A DNA stretch of 64,000 nucleotides, taken from Lunularia cruciata (taxonomy: Eukaryota; Streptophyta; Marchantiopsida; Lunulariales; Lunulariaceae). Position 1 is the first letter of the stretch, and every line of letters begins with the position of its first letter. The notes under the pieces were generated by a model. It did not search any database and was not told the origin of the DNA. It was given only the letters and a program-made list of their open reading frames with translations. The stretch is taken from the NCBI GenBank assembly GCA_948567375.1, contig OX419755.1, positions 48,130,291 to 48,194,290 on the forward strand. The letters are read 5' to 3'. Of this stretch, positions 1-10,951 are shown one piece after another. The position numbers and the translations under genes are program-made.

Positions 1-515
1 ATTAATTTGACCCCTTGAGTAGTGACTAAAAACATCAAATAAATTAATCAACACACAAAAAGAGCTCAATCCTCAGATTTAATGCAAGCAGTCCAGTCTC
101 TAGGACCGAAATGAACCGAAATGGAATTCAGTTCCAGGTGAAATAACCCATCAAACTGTATTCTATAGAAGTGATTGATTCTGTTGAATTTTGCCAATTG
201 ATTATCGACTAAGAGGCAGTGCCGTCTATCATCAGTGCTCTTTCCTACTGAATTTTGCACCTCAACTGCAAGAGTTCCGTCGATCTGTTACAACGGGGCT
301 GATTGCTCCCTCGAAATTAAATTCAGCTATTAATGTCAATCATCCACAGTCGTTTATGACTATAACTCAAATACTCTTAAGTTTTATTGAGATTATTAGA
401 AGGATAAATGCATAAGGGACGCATAAAGATGTAATTACCTCTAATCTCGAGACAGAACAAAAGCTAACTACGAAAATGAGTAGAAGTGAGACCGAAATGA
501 AACCGAAATCAGGGA
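1..515. other. 5' flank without a recognised gene
   Basis: No recognisable coding sequence on either strand; only short ORFs with no family resemblance. The stretch is moderately AT-rich and repeats a short word (ccgaaatg or gaccgaaatga) several times near 105-125 and 490-505. It is best read as intergenic DNA upstream of the TL29 gene. Confidence 0.6.
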
Positions 516-725
516 AACCTTATCCTGTAAGGAAGCCTATGATATCATCGTCTCGAGGATAACATCACCTGGAAGCTCTCCAGGAGCGCCACGTGGCGTG
601 GCAACCCAGCCGAGCCCAGCTGAGCTAAGGTCACTCGGTGCTCTCGCTCGCAGTCGGAGCAGCTGCAGCAGTGCATTGAAGTTGAAATTGATCGATCAAT
701 TTGTCGATCGATCGAAGCGGAAGCA
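516..725 (+). promoter_or_regulatory. TL29 promoter and 5' UTR with I-boxes and a G-box
   Basis: A perfect palindromic G-box (GCCACGTGGC) sits at 588-597, about 130 bases before the TL29 start codon. GATAA-type I-box cores lie just upstream: CTTATC at 519-524 (reverse orientation) and GGATAAC at 557-563. I-box plus G-box is a classic pairing in light-regulated promoters of photosynthesis genes, which suits a thylakoid protein. No clear TATA box is visible. The DNA from about 640 to 725 is rich in CAG/CTG and is probably 5' UTR. The transcription start cannot be placed from sequence. Confidence 0.5.
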
Positions 726-1772
726 ATGGCGCTCTGCTGCAAAACTTCGATTCCATCTTCTTCTTTCGTCGATTTTTCCGCCGCCGTTTGGCATGCCTCG
801 AGAGGTGGAAAATTGCGGCAGAAATGTGCGAAAAGAGGTGTGGTAGTCTGTGCACAGGAAGAGCAGAATGAGGAGATTGATTCCGCTAGGGTTTTGGACA
901 GAAGGCAGACATTAACCCTTGGGTTGGCGCTCGGAGCTGGTGTAATTGGGAGTGGTTTTCAACAACAGAGTGATGCCAATGCAGCTGATCTTACGCAGAG
1001 ATTTCAGAGGGGAGATTTTCTCGCTTCAGTGAAGGAGAAGCTCCGTGGGACGGTGAAGGACAACCAGAGTCTGGTTCCCGCGCTTATGAGACTTGCGCTG
1101 AATGATGCGCTGACCTACGACAAGGATTCCAAGACCGGGGGATCAAATGGTTCGATTATTTTTGAGCTAGACAGGCCTGAAAATAAAGGACTTGAAGCCG
1201 CGGTGAAATTACTGGAAGGAGTTAAGAAGGACATCGACGCCGCTTCGAAAGGGGGGCCCATATCTTGGGCTGATTTGATCCAGCTGGGAGCTCAATCGGC
1301 CACAAAGCGCACGTTTATTGACGCTGCGATTAGGAAATGCGGTGGGAAGGAGGAGAAGGGGTTGCAGCTGTATCAGGCGTATGGATCCAATGGACAATGG
1401 GGACAATTTGACAAATTACTAGGGCGCAAGGATGCGGCAGAAGCTGATCCTAAGGGTAGAGTTCTGCTATGGGAGGACGCGTCACCCGTTGATATTAAGG
1501 AAAGGTTTGCTCAACTGGGAATTAAGCCTCGGCAGATTGCCGTGTTGTCTGCGTTTTTGGGAGACAACCAAGCGGGAATTGAGAATAAGTTAGTCGCTGA
1601 TCCGGATTTCACTCCTTGGGTGAAAAAGTACCAGATTAGCAGGGAGACAGTATCTCAGACGGACTACGAAGTAGATCTTATCACCGCCTTCACCAAGCTC
1701 AGCACTCTCGGACAGACGATAAACTACGAGGCTTACTCATACCTGGTCCCCAGGAAGCCACTAAGGTTCTGA
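726..1772 (+). CDS. TL29: Thylakoid lumenal 29 kDa protein TL29 (ascorbate-peroxidase-like, APX4 family), intronless
   Basis: A single open frame of 348 codons. Residues 1 to about 45 look like a chloroplast transit peptide. A twin-arginine lumen signal follows: Arg59-Arg60, a hydrophobic stretch (about 64-77) and an AxA site at Ala84-Asn-Ala86. Cleavage there leaves a mature protein of about 262 residues, matching the 29-kDa name. The mature part begins ADLTQRFQRGDF and reads as the peroxidase-fold family of TL29. This family is related to ascorbate peroxidase but lacks haem-ligand function and is found at the photosystem II lumenal face; its role is unsettled. Length is close to that of angiosperm TL29 (about 350 aa). 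The first ATG of the frame is used and precedes a typical transit peptide. The absence of introns is unusual, since I recall seed-plant TL29 genes being multi-exonic. There is no poly(A) tract downstream to prove retroposition. Identity is high-confidence; in-vivo role is not deducible. Confidence 0.93.
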   Translation: MALCCKTSIPSSSFVDFSAAVWHASRGGKLRQKCAKRGVVVCAQEEQNEEIDSARVLDRRQTLTLGLALGAGVIGSGFQQQSDANAADLTQRFQRGDFLASVKEKLRGTVKDNQSLVPALMRLALNDALTYDKDSKTGGSNGSIIFELDRPENKGLEAAVKLLEGVKKDIDAASKGGPISWADLIQLGAQSATKRTFIDAAIRKCGGKEEKGLQLYQAYGSNGQWGQFDKLLGRKDAAEADPKGRVLLWEDASPVDIKERFAQLGIKPRQIAVLSAFLGDNQAGIENKLVADPDFTPWVKKYQISRETVSQTDYEVDLITAFTKLSTLGQTINYEAYSYLVPRKPLRF

Positions 1773-4700
1773 GATAGAGAATTGTAGGTTTTGTACAGTA
1801 ACGTGGAACCAATTTTTCGGAGAATAATTCCCTCCGTTTGTACTCACCGTGTATCTTAAGTTCAAACGCAATGCTGCTGAAAACATGAATTGATGTGCCA
1901 ATGTGTCGAGTCAAGATGCAACGAATGGAGGTGAATTTATGACACTCTGTGTAGTGGAGTGCTTTTTAGTCGTAGGATAGGGTATTGATGTTCTTTTAAA
2001 AGTTCAACTTTGAATATTAACTCCATGGTCATTGTAGATCTTCACAACGGAGAAAAACATGTCAGGTACTCCTTTGGACGATGGCAGAGTGTATGCGCTT
2101 CAGGTGTTGAGGTCCTAGTAATTCGTCGCCCAATTCTCTCCCGGTTGCTTCCCTGGATGGCCCTAATTTCGGTCGCCTTTCCATCAAAAGGATTTTCTGG
2201 TCATTCAATTGAAGTCCCTTGAAAGGTCCCGGTGGGACCTGATACATTATTTACCATAAGACTGCACGCAACTTCCAACCATACACTTCAGGAAGCAAAT
2301 ACCGAAGAGCTGATCAGATTGGCAAACTGCGGGTGTTTAAATGACTTACCGATCTGCGCGAGTGATCCCGTTGCCCATCATGCTCAAGGAATCAAGGACC
2401 TTCACGGGGAACACCAGAATTGGCTCTTCATGGGGATTTAGAACTCGCTCAAGGTGTTACTCGGTTTGAGCTTCTGAAGGATTTGGTCGAGACATTACCA
2501 CTCTTTTAACTTTTGGCACGCGAGAAGCAGACCCAAAAGGACGGCTCTGTGTAAGTTTGGAAGAGCAGCAGCAGATCAAGAAGGATACTGTGAGCTTGAA
2601 AATCTTGCGGGGAACACAGATCTTATACATCTGAGATTTGAGCTGGAAGGCAAATGTTACAAATAGGGAGTGGTAAGAATAAGCTTCTCAGAAGTTATAA
2701 AAATTGATTCTCTTTACGATCATGGATTTCCCATGTTTGAAGAGCACCTCAACTTCCAGTTGAAACCTATCAGCTACCTACAGTAGTTTCGGCTCCTCGG
2801 GCTTCGAAGGGCACTAGAACTAGAAAACTCTACGTTGGCCAGTGCTGATCTCGTCAAGCCCTCTGCTGGTTTCGAGTGTGGAGGGACCCTTCGAGCTTGT
2901 AGATTTGATGAGCAAATCATTACAGCCGACTTTCGTGCAGTATATTGGACAGGGCGTTGAAACTGTGGACATCGAATGCCTGGGTTTTGGGCCCTCCATG
3001 CTATCTATAGATCACCCGTTCCTAGAACGGCTTCTGCTCTAAAAAACCTATATCTCCCGGTCCAGAACTATTCAGCGCTCATCAGTCCAATGCTCTCGAG
3101 AGGTAAGGATCTGGAGCGCTGACATCCATCAACAGGGGTTCTCCTCGGACACCATTTGTTATCGGGATTTAGAGCAGCTAACTTCTTGTGGAAGCCCTAC
3201 TTTGGCTACTCACTTTGTGCTTCCCCTTGTGCCTCCCTGCACAGGAAAGGGGCAAACTATCACGAGGTCCATAAGGATCAGGTAGATTTCTTTGGAATAC
3301 ACATTCATCAGTGCTGATTCCAGCAAATCCCACGAGATTCGTGAGGTAAAGTACCGACTGACTACTCCTGTCGGTACTTAATCTCAGAGTCTATGGCCTG
3401 GTCTTTTCCGTAGTACCTGTCTTTCACTGTCTTAGTCTGTACTAACCAATGTAGATAGATCCTCGGATTTCCAAGATGGACTGCCTGTACTCCGAAACTA
3501 GTGCGTAACCAGCTCTAGTTACGCCCATGGAGTTTTTAGCGCTACCTGCATGAGTTATTTCATGAGTTTCAAACTATTCTGTAAAACCTACATGCTCAGC
3601 TTTTACTCATCTTACATTTGGCGCATAGTACGAGAACAACTGTACCACCAAGTCCAACAGTGAGCTCAAAGGTGTGAAGCTCCTGTCAGCTGATCCAGTT
3701 CAAGTTCATCACAATCTCTATGCAGCACCAGCTGTAAGCTCCAAGAAAAATTGTGCAATTTGAAAAGAGATTCCAGTCCACAACAGCCATTTTTCAGCCT
3801 TTTCAGAGGGTTGGTTGGCACACCAAAATCTGTGCACACGAAGGAAGCGTGCCACAAGTTCAGTCAATGGAAGTTCTGCACTAAAGAAGCATCAGGAGTT
3901 AGAAAGGTCTTAACTTTTGATTCACCCAAGGCCTTCAACCCAAGTGAGCTCAAGAGCTGAGGATGCCGACGAGAGCCAGGGACCTGAGATAGATACCACT
4001 GCCTGAACTTTAGCATCGTAGTGATGTAAGCAAGTTAGGGGGCCTAGATCCGAGGCATTTGGATAACGACGAGCCTCTGAAGTTCAGAACTCATAGACGC
4101 CTAGCACCTATAGGGACTTGACAAAATAACTGACTGGCCTGAGAGAAATTTATCATAGAATGAGGTCATACTTACGGAGAAGGATATTGATCTGCAGTTA
4201 CCGCACTAAGAATCCACTGCGCTCAAAAAGTCCTTTTTAAATCGATGTGTCAATAAATCAAAACTGATGTTCGAGCTAGAGCTAGGCGAGGTAGAACCTT
4301 ATTTACCCAAATTTTGTACCACTTCCAGTTTTCGAGTTACCGTTGCATCAATGTACTTAAAGATAACCGTTAGTACGGTTATATAAAATCGTGAGTGTAC
4401 ATTCTTATTAAAACAGTCACTAGTTCTCATCATGTAGCGAAAAATGTGATGATACACAGTTGTGATCACTTGAACAAGAGAATATCGAGCATATATGTTT
4501 ATCGAGCAAATGTTCATATATGCGCTCGGTCACATAAGAATTAGTCAATCCGGACAAGTCTGTTGATCTATACCAAGTGGCAGGTATTGATGGAGCGTGC
4601 AAGAAATTAGCTCGAGAACCACAATTCACATTCGATGCTTCTAATGGCAGAGTCCGTCTAATGGCCAAATGTTTGTGGTTCAAACAGTGGTACTATGGTT

Positions 4701-6929
4701 CTTGTCTAACACTGGAGGTAGGGATGGAACACGCGGCGGTCGAAGTATGTGTACGTGTTTTGAGGTGATGCGGAGACTTGAGTAAATCAGACAGCGCAGT
4801 CCAAAATTAAGAAACTGTTGTAGATTTTATTCGATGACACAAATGCGAAGAAACTGGTAAACGGTATCAGATTTACAGTAGAGTTTGAATATCCATGAGG
4901 ATGGTATCACAAATTATAGCATGGTGTTGGTAGAAAGGAATTCCCTCTCAACTTTTATCGTCATCGAATTTCTATTTAGCATCAGTGACAAGACTTGATT
5001 GCAGAGATGCCTTTACTGTTCAACCTACACGAAATGAACAATGAGGACTAATGATTTTGAGTTCCTGTTATAAGAAGATAAGTTTCCCAAACCGTAGGAA
5101 AGAATTTGAAGATTGCCACATGTTTGGATGCACCTGCCTGGACGCGTGATGGTTGAAATAGTCTTCGTCCATCACATATTCCTTGGTTCTCCGATTCTTC
5201 TGCTTTTGTGCTCTAGTTGTCTTCATGCAGTGGAGCTGGACAGTGCTTCTTTCCAGTCCCTTATTCTTCTTGAAATCACTGGAGTGGGAAACTGACCACG
5301 TCCACTCTATTGATATACAGCTTCAGAAATTTAGTTACGCTGGATATGTCAGGTGCTTCTGGTGCTGTAGTCGTGGGCTGAACCCGTTCGTTACTTCGTG
5401 TGTGGGTTTCATCTTCTACTACCTAAAGATGTCGTGGTTGTCAAGTCTTTTGACAGATAAGAGAAGTCCGTATTAGCTGGAAGGGCTATCCATTCAGGGG
5501 GAGGGAACCATCAGGTGATTTCTAGTACATTTACCTTACAGTCTGAAATCTTCATTTTCTCTCCGCCCGGACGATTTTGTATTTAGGTTCCCAGAAGTAG
5601 TGGGGTAGAATGATTCACTGGATGTTCTCCAGGGGTAAGCTTTGGAAAGTTTATTTAGCACCGACAGGAAGACAGTTCCTGATGGGGATATACATGTGTG
5701 AGCATGAAATCTTCAGTGTAGCAGATGAGTTAGAACGCATCATGTCTTCCTCTATTGGAGAAATCAGACGGATGGCCGTTAGACTCCAAACAGGGTCGAG
5801 GGTCTTGTGCATGCCTGAGCGAGCCAGTCACATGTCTGGCTGGTTGGCTGTCTGGCGAGTGAAACGGTTCACGCTGAACAGGACGAGAGATCAGAGGAAA
5901 AACTTGGTTGGCCAAGGGAAAAGGCTGTGAGAACGCCATCTGCTGAAACTTCATCTTTCCACTCCGACTGTGCATGTCACCTTTCAGTATTTTCACGTCA
6001 GTATAGTACATGAAGCATGCTTAGACTCCACCTTGATGTTGAGCTTAGAAATCGAATGATAACTTTTCCGTAAAGCAGACTGCATTCTATTCATGTGGAA
6101 GAGACGACAAACTGGATTTGGCTAAAACAAGTCCCCTGAGTCCCTGGTGAGTTGTTGGTACCTTCACGTGTCAATCTGGAAGTGCTAGCAAAGTTTGTTA
6201 GACTTCACAGAGGCTTTCATACAAAGATGTTTACAAAGAACATTTCATAGTTGAAAGCCTCGTCTCCGCTTGCGCTGCAAGAAGACTCTGCAGACGATAT
6301 CGGATCATCACGTGGGCGTTGAACAGCGAGCTAATAGTTTGGTCTGGCTCCAACATTATCATCCGTCTAGGAATCTTGGAGCAGATTTTGCTCAACGATT
6401 AGATACCGCAATGCTATGGAGATGGGTCATCAACGTGCAATTTGTGGAAGGAGGTGCCTAGCTCTGTCAGCAAATACATTGGATATCTCCCTGCCTCTGG
6501 TCTTATATTACAACCCCACTGTCACAATCGCGAAGAGTGGTGCATCCTCACGAGTCAGCAGGAGATTATAATTGAAGCATAATAACTCCTATATATGCTG
6601 TAGATAACTTCATCGGCTTTAAAAGTTCGCCATTACCGGTAGAATTAGATTCAACAGAGGACTATAATGGATAATTTGTCTACAGAATTGACCATTCTAC
6701 CGCATAGGTTTGATCTTATTTACTAAGTTCAGTCATCAGCCATTTCATCTTCTTAAACTCCCGAGGTCTCATGATTATGTAAAGCTTGAACACTTGACAT
6801 ACACTCGATATCCCACATCGTTAAATACTTGCACAATTCCGTTTACTTCTGAATTATCAACAATGGTCAGCAAAGCAACCACTGACTTCTTTTGGTGATA
6901 AATTCACCGTATGAATGCGTATCCCACCT
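1773..6929. other. Intergenic stretch without a recognised gene
   Basis: The first 200 bases are probably TL29 3' UTR and the last few hundred probably PDCT 3' UTR. Between them I see only short ORFs (60-110 codons) that match no family I know and no convincing exon chain. Composition is balanced and CpG is common, as in the genes, so this is not the transposon-type DNA seen after 36 kb. A non-coding transcript or an unrecognised, rapidly evolving gene cannot be excluded. Confidence 0.5.
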
Positions 6930-8396
6930 TCAAATCCAGAACAACAAGAGTTTATTCTCTGGATCGCCGAAGTCTTTGGTTTTTGCAGCCCTCGCTTTCC
7001 TTTCTTCATACTTGCCAGCCATATGGTCACAGGCCCAGCCAGCTACAGCTCCCACAATCAGGTCTATAGTATAATGACCTCGAGTGGCAAGTAAGCGAAA
7101 CCACTGTAGAACGTTCAGAAAGTCCACAGTGGCAGCAAGTCTCCATCTTCGTTCTCGTCTGAGGTCTAGTGACGCGATTACAGAACCTCCAATGTGCCCA
7201 GAAAAGAAAAGGAAGAACGACACATTACCAACAGGGAAGTCCAGCTCTGACCCAAGAAACTCCTGCATGCAGCAACATCCACTTACGGCTTAAGTTAGAG
7301 TCTTCATGTCGTTTGCTGGAATCCGTGAACAATTGCTTGACAACAACCACTACCGTAAAGTGAGAGAATCTTCACCTGCAGCTCAGATTTTTAATGGAAC
7401 CGTACACAAGACTGTACCCTCCCAAACCAGTCATGCAACTCAAGTCTTCCTCAAGTGGCCTGAGAAGTCTAGGGAACTTTTGAGAACTTTTGAGTACGGA
7501 AGTGAATAATAATAAACGCAAATTCAACTCTTTCTTTGCATATCCTTAGAAGATGGCAACTGAATTACTAGACACTGAGCTCGAGAAGAGAAAGAAGCTC
7601 AAAGACGTTAGCCTGTGTATTGAAAGTCCTAAGGAATGGTCGAAAAAGGTAAGACTAAACTACTAGCTTAGTGCTAGCATCCTTTTGAATTCACGGATAA
7701 GGATAGCGAGCTGCTAATTCTGCATGAAAAACAAACACTCTCCAGGAGAAACCCACCTGAGGAAGTGGAAGCTGGGTGGAGTAACCCATGAGCCCGCGAC
7801 AAGTGTATAGCAGAAGAGCCGCCAGTGTGCCCCTTTTCCTACCATCCACCATCCATGCCCAAATGATGTACCCAATCTGTAAGAACACAAAAGCCTGCGT
7901 GACATGATGCGGTACCACCTGATTAGTCACAATTGCTGCAGGGCCCAGAGATATATGAGCCTAACTTAAGACCATGACAGGTTGAAATCATCAGCTTTTC
8001 CTCGGCCAATGACTGAACGGCCTTTCAATGCTCGTTATCTCCCACAAAAATTCGCAAGTTTCTTCGCTGGAAGATTGTGAACGTGATTGAAGACTTTAAA
8101 GGTAGAGAGATAAAACGCACCGTGTTAAGTGCAGCCGTTATGGAGTTCAACATGGGTCTGTCTCTGAAGTATTCATACAATGCGGCAGTGTAGTGAAATC
8201 CAACGTCAAAGGGTTGTTTTCCCGGTGCAACCATCTGGAGAGTGTACTCCAGCTTCATCATCATCAGCAGGTTGCATCCCAGAAGTGGGATCAGTGGATG
8301 CGAGTGCACGTCCCAGAGAACCGTCTTGATTCCCCGCAGCAACAGTGCAGGAAAGAGATGGGTGAAAAAAGCCGCTACTCGAACGTACCGCAACAT
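6930..8396 (-). CDS. ROD1: Phosphatidylcholine:diacylglycerol cholinephosphotransferase (PDCT/ROD1 type), 3 readable exons
   Basis: Exons on the minus strand: 8396-8121, 7894-7757 and 7262-6930. All junctions are GT/AG and phase 0, giving 248 residues. The product is a multi-pass membrane protein of the lipid phosphatase/phosphotransferase superfamily. PDCT moves phosphocholine between phosphatidylcholine and diacylglycerol in the ER, feeding polyunsaturated acyl chains into storage oil. Diagnostic blocks are KLEYTLQMV (exon 1), TCRGLMGYSTQLPLPQ (exon 2), FPVGNVSFFLFFSGH and RGHYTIDLIVG (exon 3). His161 (FFSGH), His201 and Asp205 (GHYTID) are the expected catalytic residues. It is shorter than Arabidopsis ROD1 (about 300 aa) because the variable N-terminus is missing. 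The frame is open upstream of Met at 8396 to a stop at 8472, and an acceptor-like CACAG ends at 8433, so another 5' exon may exist. A sphingomyelin-synthase-like relative is the alternative, but the middle exon is ROD1-like. Confidence 0.88.
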
Positions 8397-8432
8397 CTTG
8401 GCCAGCTGCTGCTGCTGGTAGCACGCTCGATG

Positions 8433-10951
8433 CTGTGACGAAGAATTTTCACAGACAAGATTGCTATAGAGCTATCAACTCTCGCATCTGCTCGTGCAGG
8501 GAAGAAGGAGACGAGAATTTCCACTGGTGATTATGAGATTTAAACACCTCAGAGACCATTTCGGTTCCTTCTTTTCTAACCATTTTGTTCTTCTTAATCA
8601 TTTTCTTCAATTCCTGAATACTGAAAAGACAATGCTCAAGAAAGTTTACACCACCATTTATCTTACAGGAAGTTGAATGGCATCATCATTATAACTCTCA
8701 GTTAATTTTTTCTGCATACCTTAAACCACCACCACCATCACCAGGACAAAGTATTCGGCATTCAAGGCCGTTTTTAATCACAACGCAATCGACACTCGTC
8801 AAGCCCAGCTCCAACGAACGAAGGGGGCAGTCGTCGATCGACACCCACTCAGTTTCCTCGATCACATCGAAAAGATTGAACTATTGGTGCTACTCGGCTA
8901 CTTCTCGAGAATCTCTGTACTGTTTTAGAGAGCTTAACCCTAACCCTAAGGTGAGGGATATAGATTGATGGATAGTTCGTGATCTTAATCTTCTTCCACT
9001 GTGGAGGTCATCCATCCAGCACTGTTGAGATACAACATGATGTCATGGAATCGTGTGGTCTCAGAAGGTCTCACTGTCAGTTTAAACTTGCTTTATCTCA
9101 TCTGCGTCATCACTGTACGGTAGTTCTCGATGAGCAGTAGTAGTGGTAGTCGTAGTACTCTCAAGCTGGAGGTCCGCAACTTTCAACTTTCTACTCTCAC
9201 TGTACTGTAATTTATCTCTGGTGCTGAATGACCTCTAACTGTCGACTCTCAATTAGACCCTAAATGAGGGAATCTCAACTTCTCCTCTTGTCACTCAGAC
9301 ATTAACTCTGTGATGTCTGTTAGTCATCTTCCTTGCACATTCTACTGATGGAATCGGTCAATCAAGTCAATCTCTGAATAACTATGAAGGCCGGGAACTA
9401 GTAGTGTGTCGGCAATTCGATCCTACTCCGAAAAGACATGGTGTTTCTTGCCTGACAGTAGGCTTCAAATACTTGACAGATCTGCCTAATTGGAGCTTCT
9501 GCTCTGACTACTTTTCACTATATATAAAACCTCAAGGAATCTCGTAGCTTGTCGGGCTATCCCTGCCAATGTGTGCGGGCCCACGTTCTCAGATTCTCCG
9601 GGAGCGAACCCTGCCAAGGAGATTTGAAGTCCGTTCTCTTAGACTGGATGGAGAGGTCAACCAGCCATCGAGGAAGACTTGCTAAGTAATGCAGCTCCAG
9701 GCTAATGAAGCATTTAGGGAACCACCAAATTTGCCTCACTTCCTTGAAGTACATGGCAAGTTTTCGCCTGATTGCCTTCCATAATTCACAGCCATTAAGT
9801 ACCTCTGCCAACAAGTTTTTGGTTCGTTGGATTGGCTGATGGACCTGTTCTTCTCACCAACCGATGGGCCAAGTCATGTTCTTTTTAACATTCTTCCTTA
9901 ACACTTGGCATGCAGCAGCACATTTGACTGAGAACAGACGAGACACAGTAAACCTTTTGTCTCGAATGTGATAATAGCTTGCCCGAAGGTTTGACAGGCA
10001 AGGTCAATGCTCCTTCTTTAAGCAAAAACAAGTCTTTGTGTCTGGTTTAGTCGTGACCCGGAGAGAATGTGAAGACGAATGAAGGGAAACAAAGAGGAGC
10101 GACAGTAGAGTAAGAATGGAACCATCAAGCATGACGAAGTCTCAAAACAGAGTGAAGCATGATGACGAGGGAGATATGGACAACATTGTATTGTCAGCTT
10201 GTTTGTAAATTGACAAGGGGGCTTTCTTTCTAGCCCCAAAAGAATGGTAGGAACTTCCCTAAACTACAAAATTCACACACGTAGGATTCGATATTTGTCT
10301 AGTCGCCGAATTTGAGTTCTAAATTGTTCCATGTGTGTGTCTGATTGACGATGCTGTACGGTTGTCGGTCGATTCACCAGAGCTAGTAGTAGTCGTAGTA
10401 GTAGTAGAAGTAGTAGTAGTGGTGCTAGTAGTAGTATATGCGATGCTCGAGTAGGGGCCCAGCGATCAAAAACCGGCAGCCACGCCTCGGAGAAATGGAT
10501 TTGATCGTTGCAATTCGCACTCTCCATGGAATGACTTGATCTCAAACTCACTTCTTCGTGTGTCTGGAGATGGCAGGGCTGGGCTCAGCTATTTGTCTGT
10601 CTGACTTGCTGGCTGGCTGGCTTTCTCTCTGAGTGACTCCTCTGTAACTCCTCACGCCACCACCGTTTCCAGATGTTGTCAAAGAAGATGATGTCGTTGT
10701 GTGTTGTATCGATATCCAGTGTGAGTATGACCAATCTACTACCTACAGGGAGCCAAGAAGAAAATATCTGGCTCTAACGTGAACAACGAGGTGGATAGAT
10801 AGATTTTTCTTTCCAGGGATGTCTTTCTTTCAGGATTTGCTGCTGAACTCTACAGTACTGGATATGAAACGGCTGAAGATGATAATGCCGATGATGATGA
10901 GATAGCTGGTGCTATCGTGATATTTTGAGGTGGTCATAGGAGATGATCATG
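8433..10951. other. Interval between PDCT and the dioxygenase gene
   Basis: No supported gene. It may contain the missing 5' exon and promoter of PDCT (its high-coordinate side) and the 3' UTR of the dioxygenase. A TAG/AGT-rich microsatellite lies at about 10380-10440 and shorter GTA/GAT runs at 9136-9165 and 10875-10905. Minus-strand ORFs at 9557-9814 and 10273-10551 match nothing I recognise; the latter owes its Leu-rich run to the microsatellite. Confidence 0.5.
10380..10440. repeat. TAG/AGT trinucleotide microsatellite
   Basis: An interrupted run of (TAG)n and (AGT)n units on the plus strand. Similar impure tracts occur at 14640-14725 and 24030-24070, so this motif is a recurrent component of the intergenic DNA. 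Confidence 0.8.

Noticed and set aside
2010-3042. Possible decayed gene downstream of TL29
   Set aside because: Short ORFs such as 2842-3042 look protein-like, but no family, splice chain or frameshift-linked homology could be recognised.
8206-8438. Plus- and minus-strand ORFs overlapping PDCT exon 1
   Set aside because: They are alternative frames of the PDCT exon, whose own frame has family-specific motifs.
8936-8952. Telomere-like CCCTAACCCTAA
   Set aside because: Only two units, so chance is sufficient and no interstitial telomere is supported.
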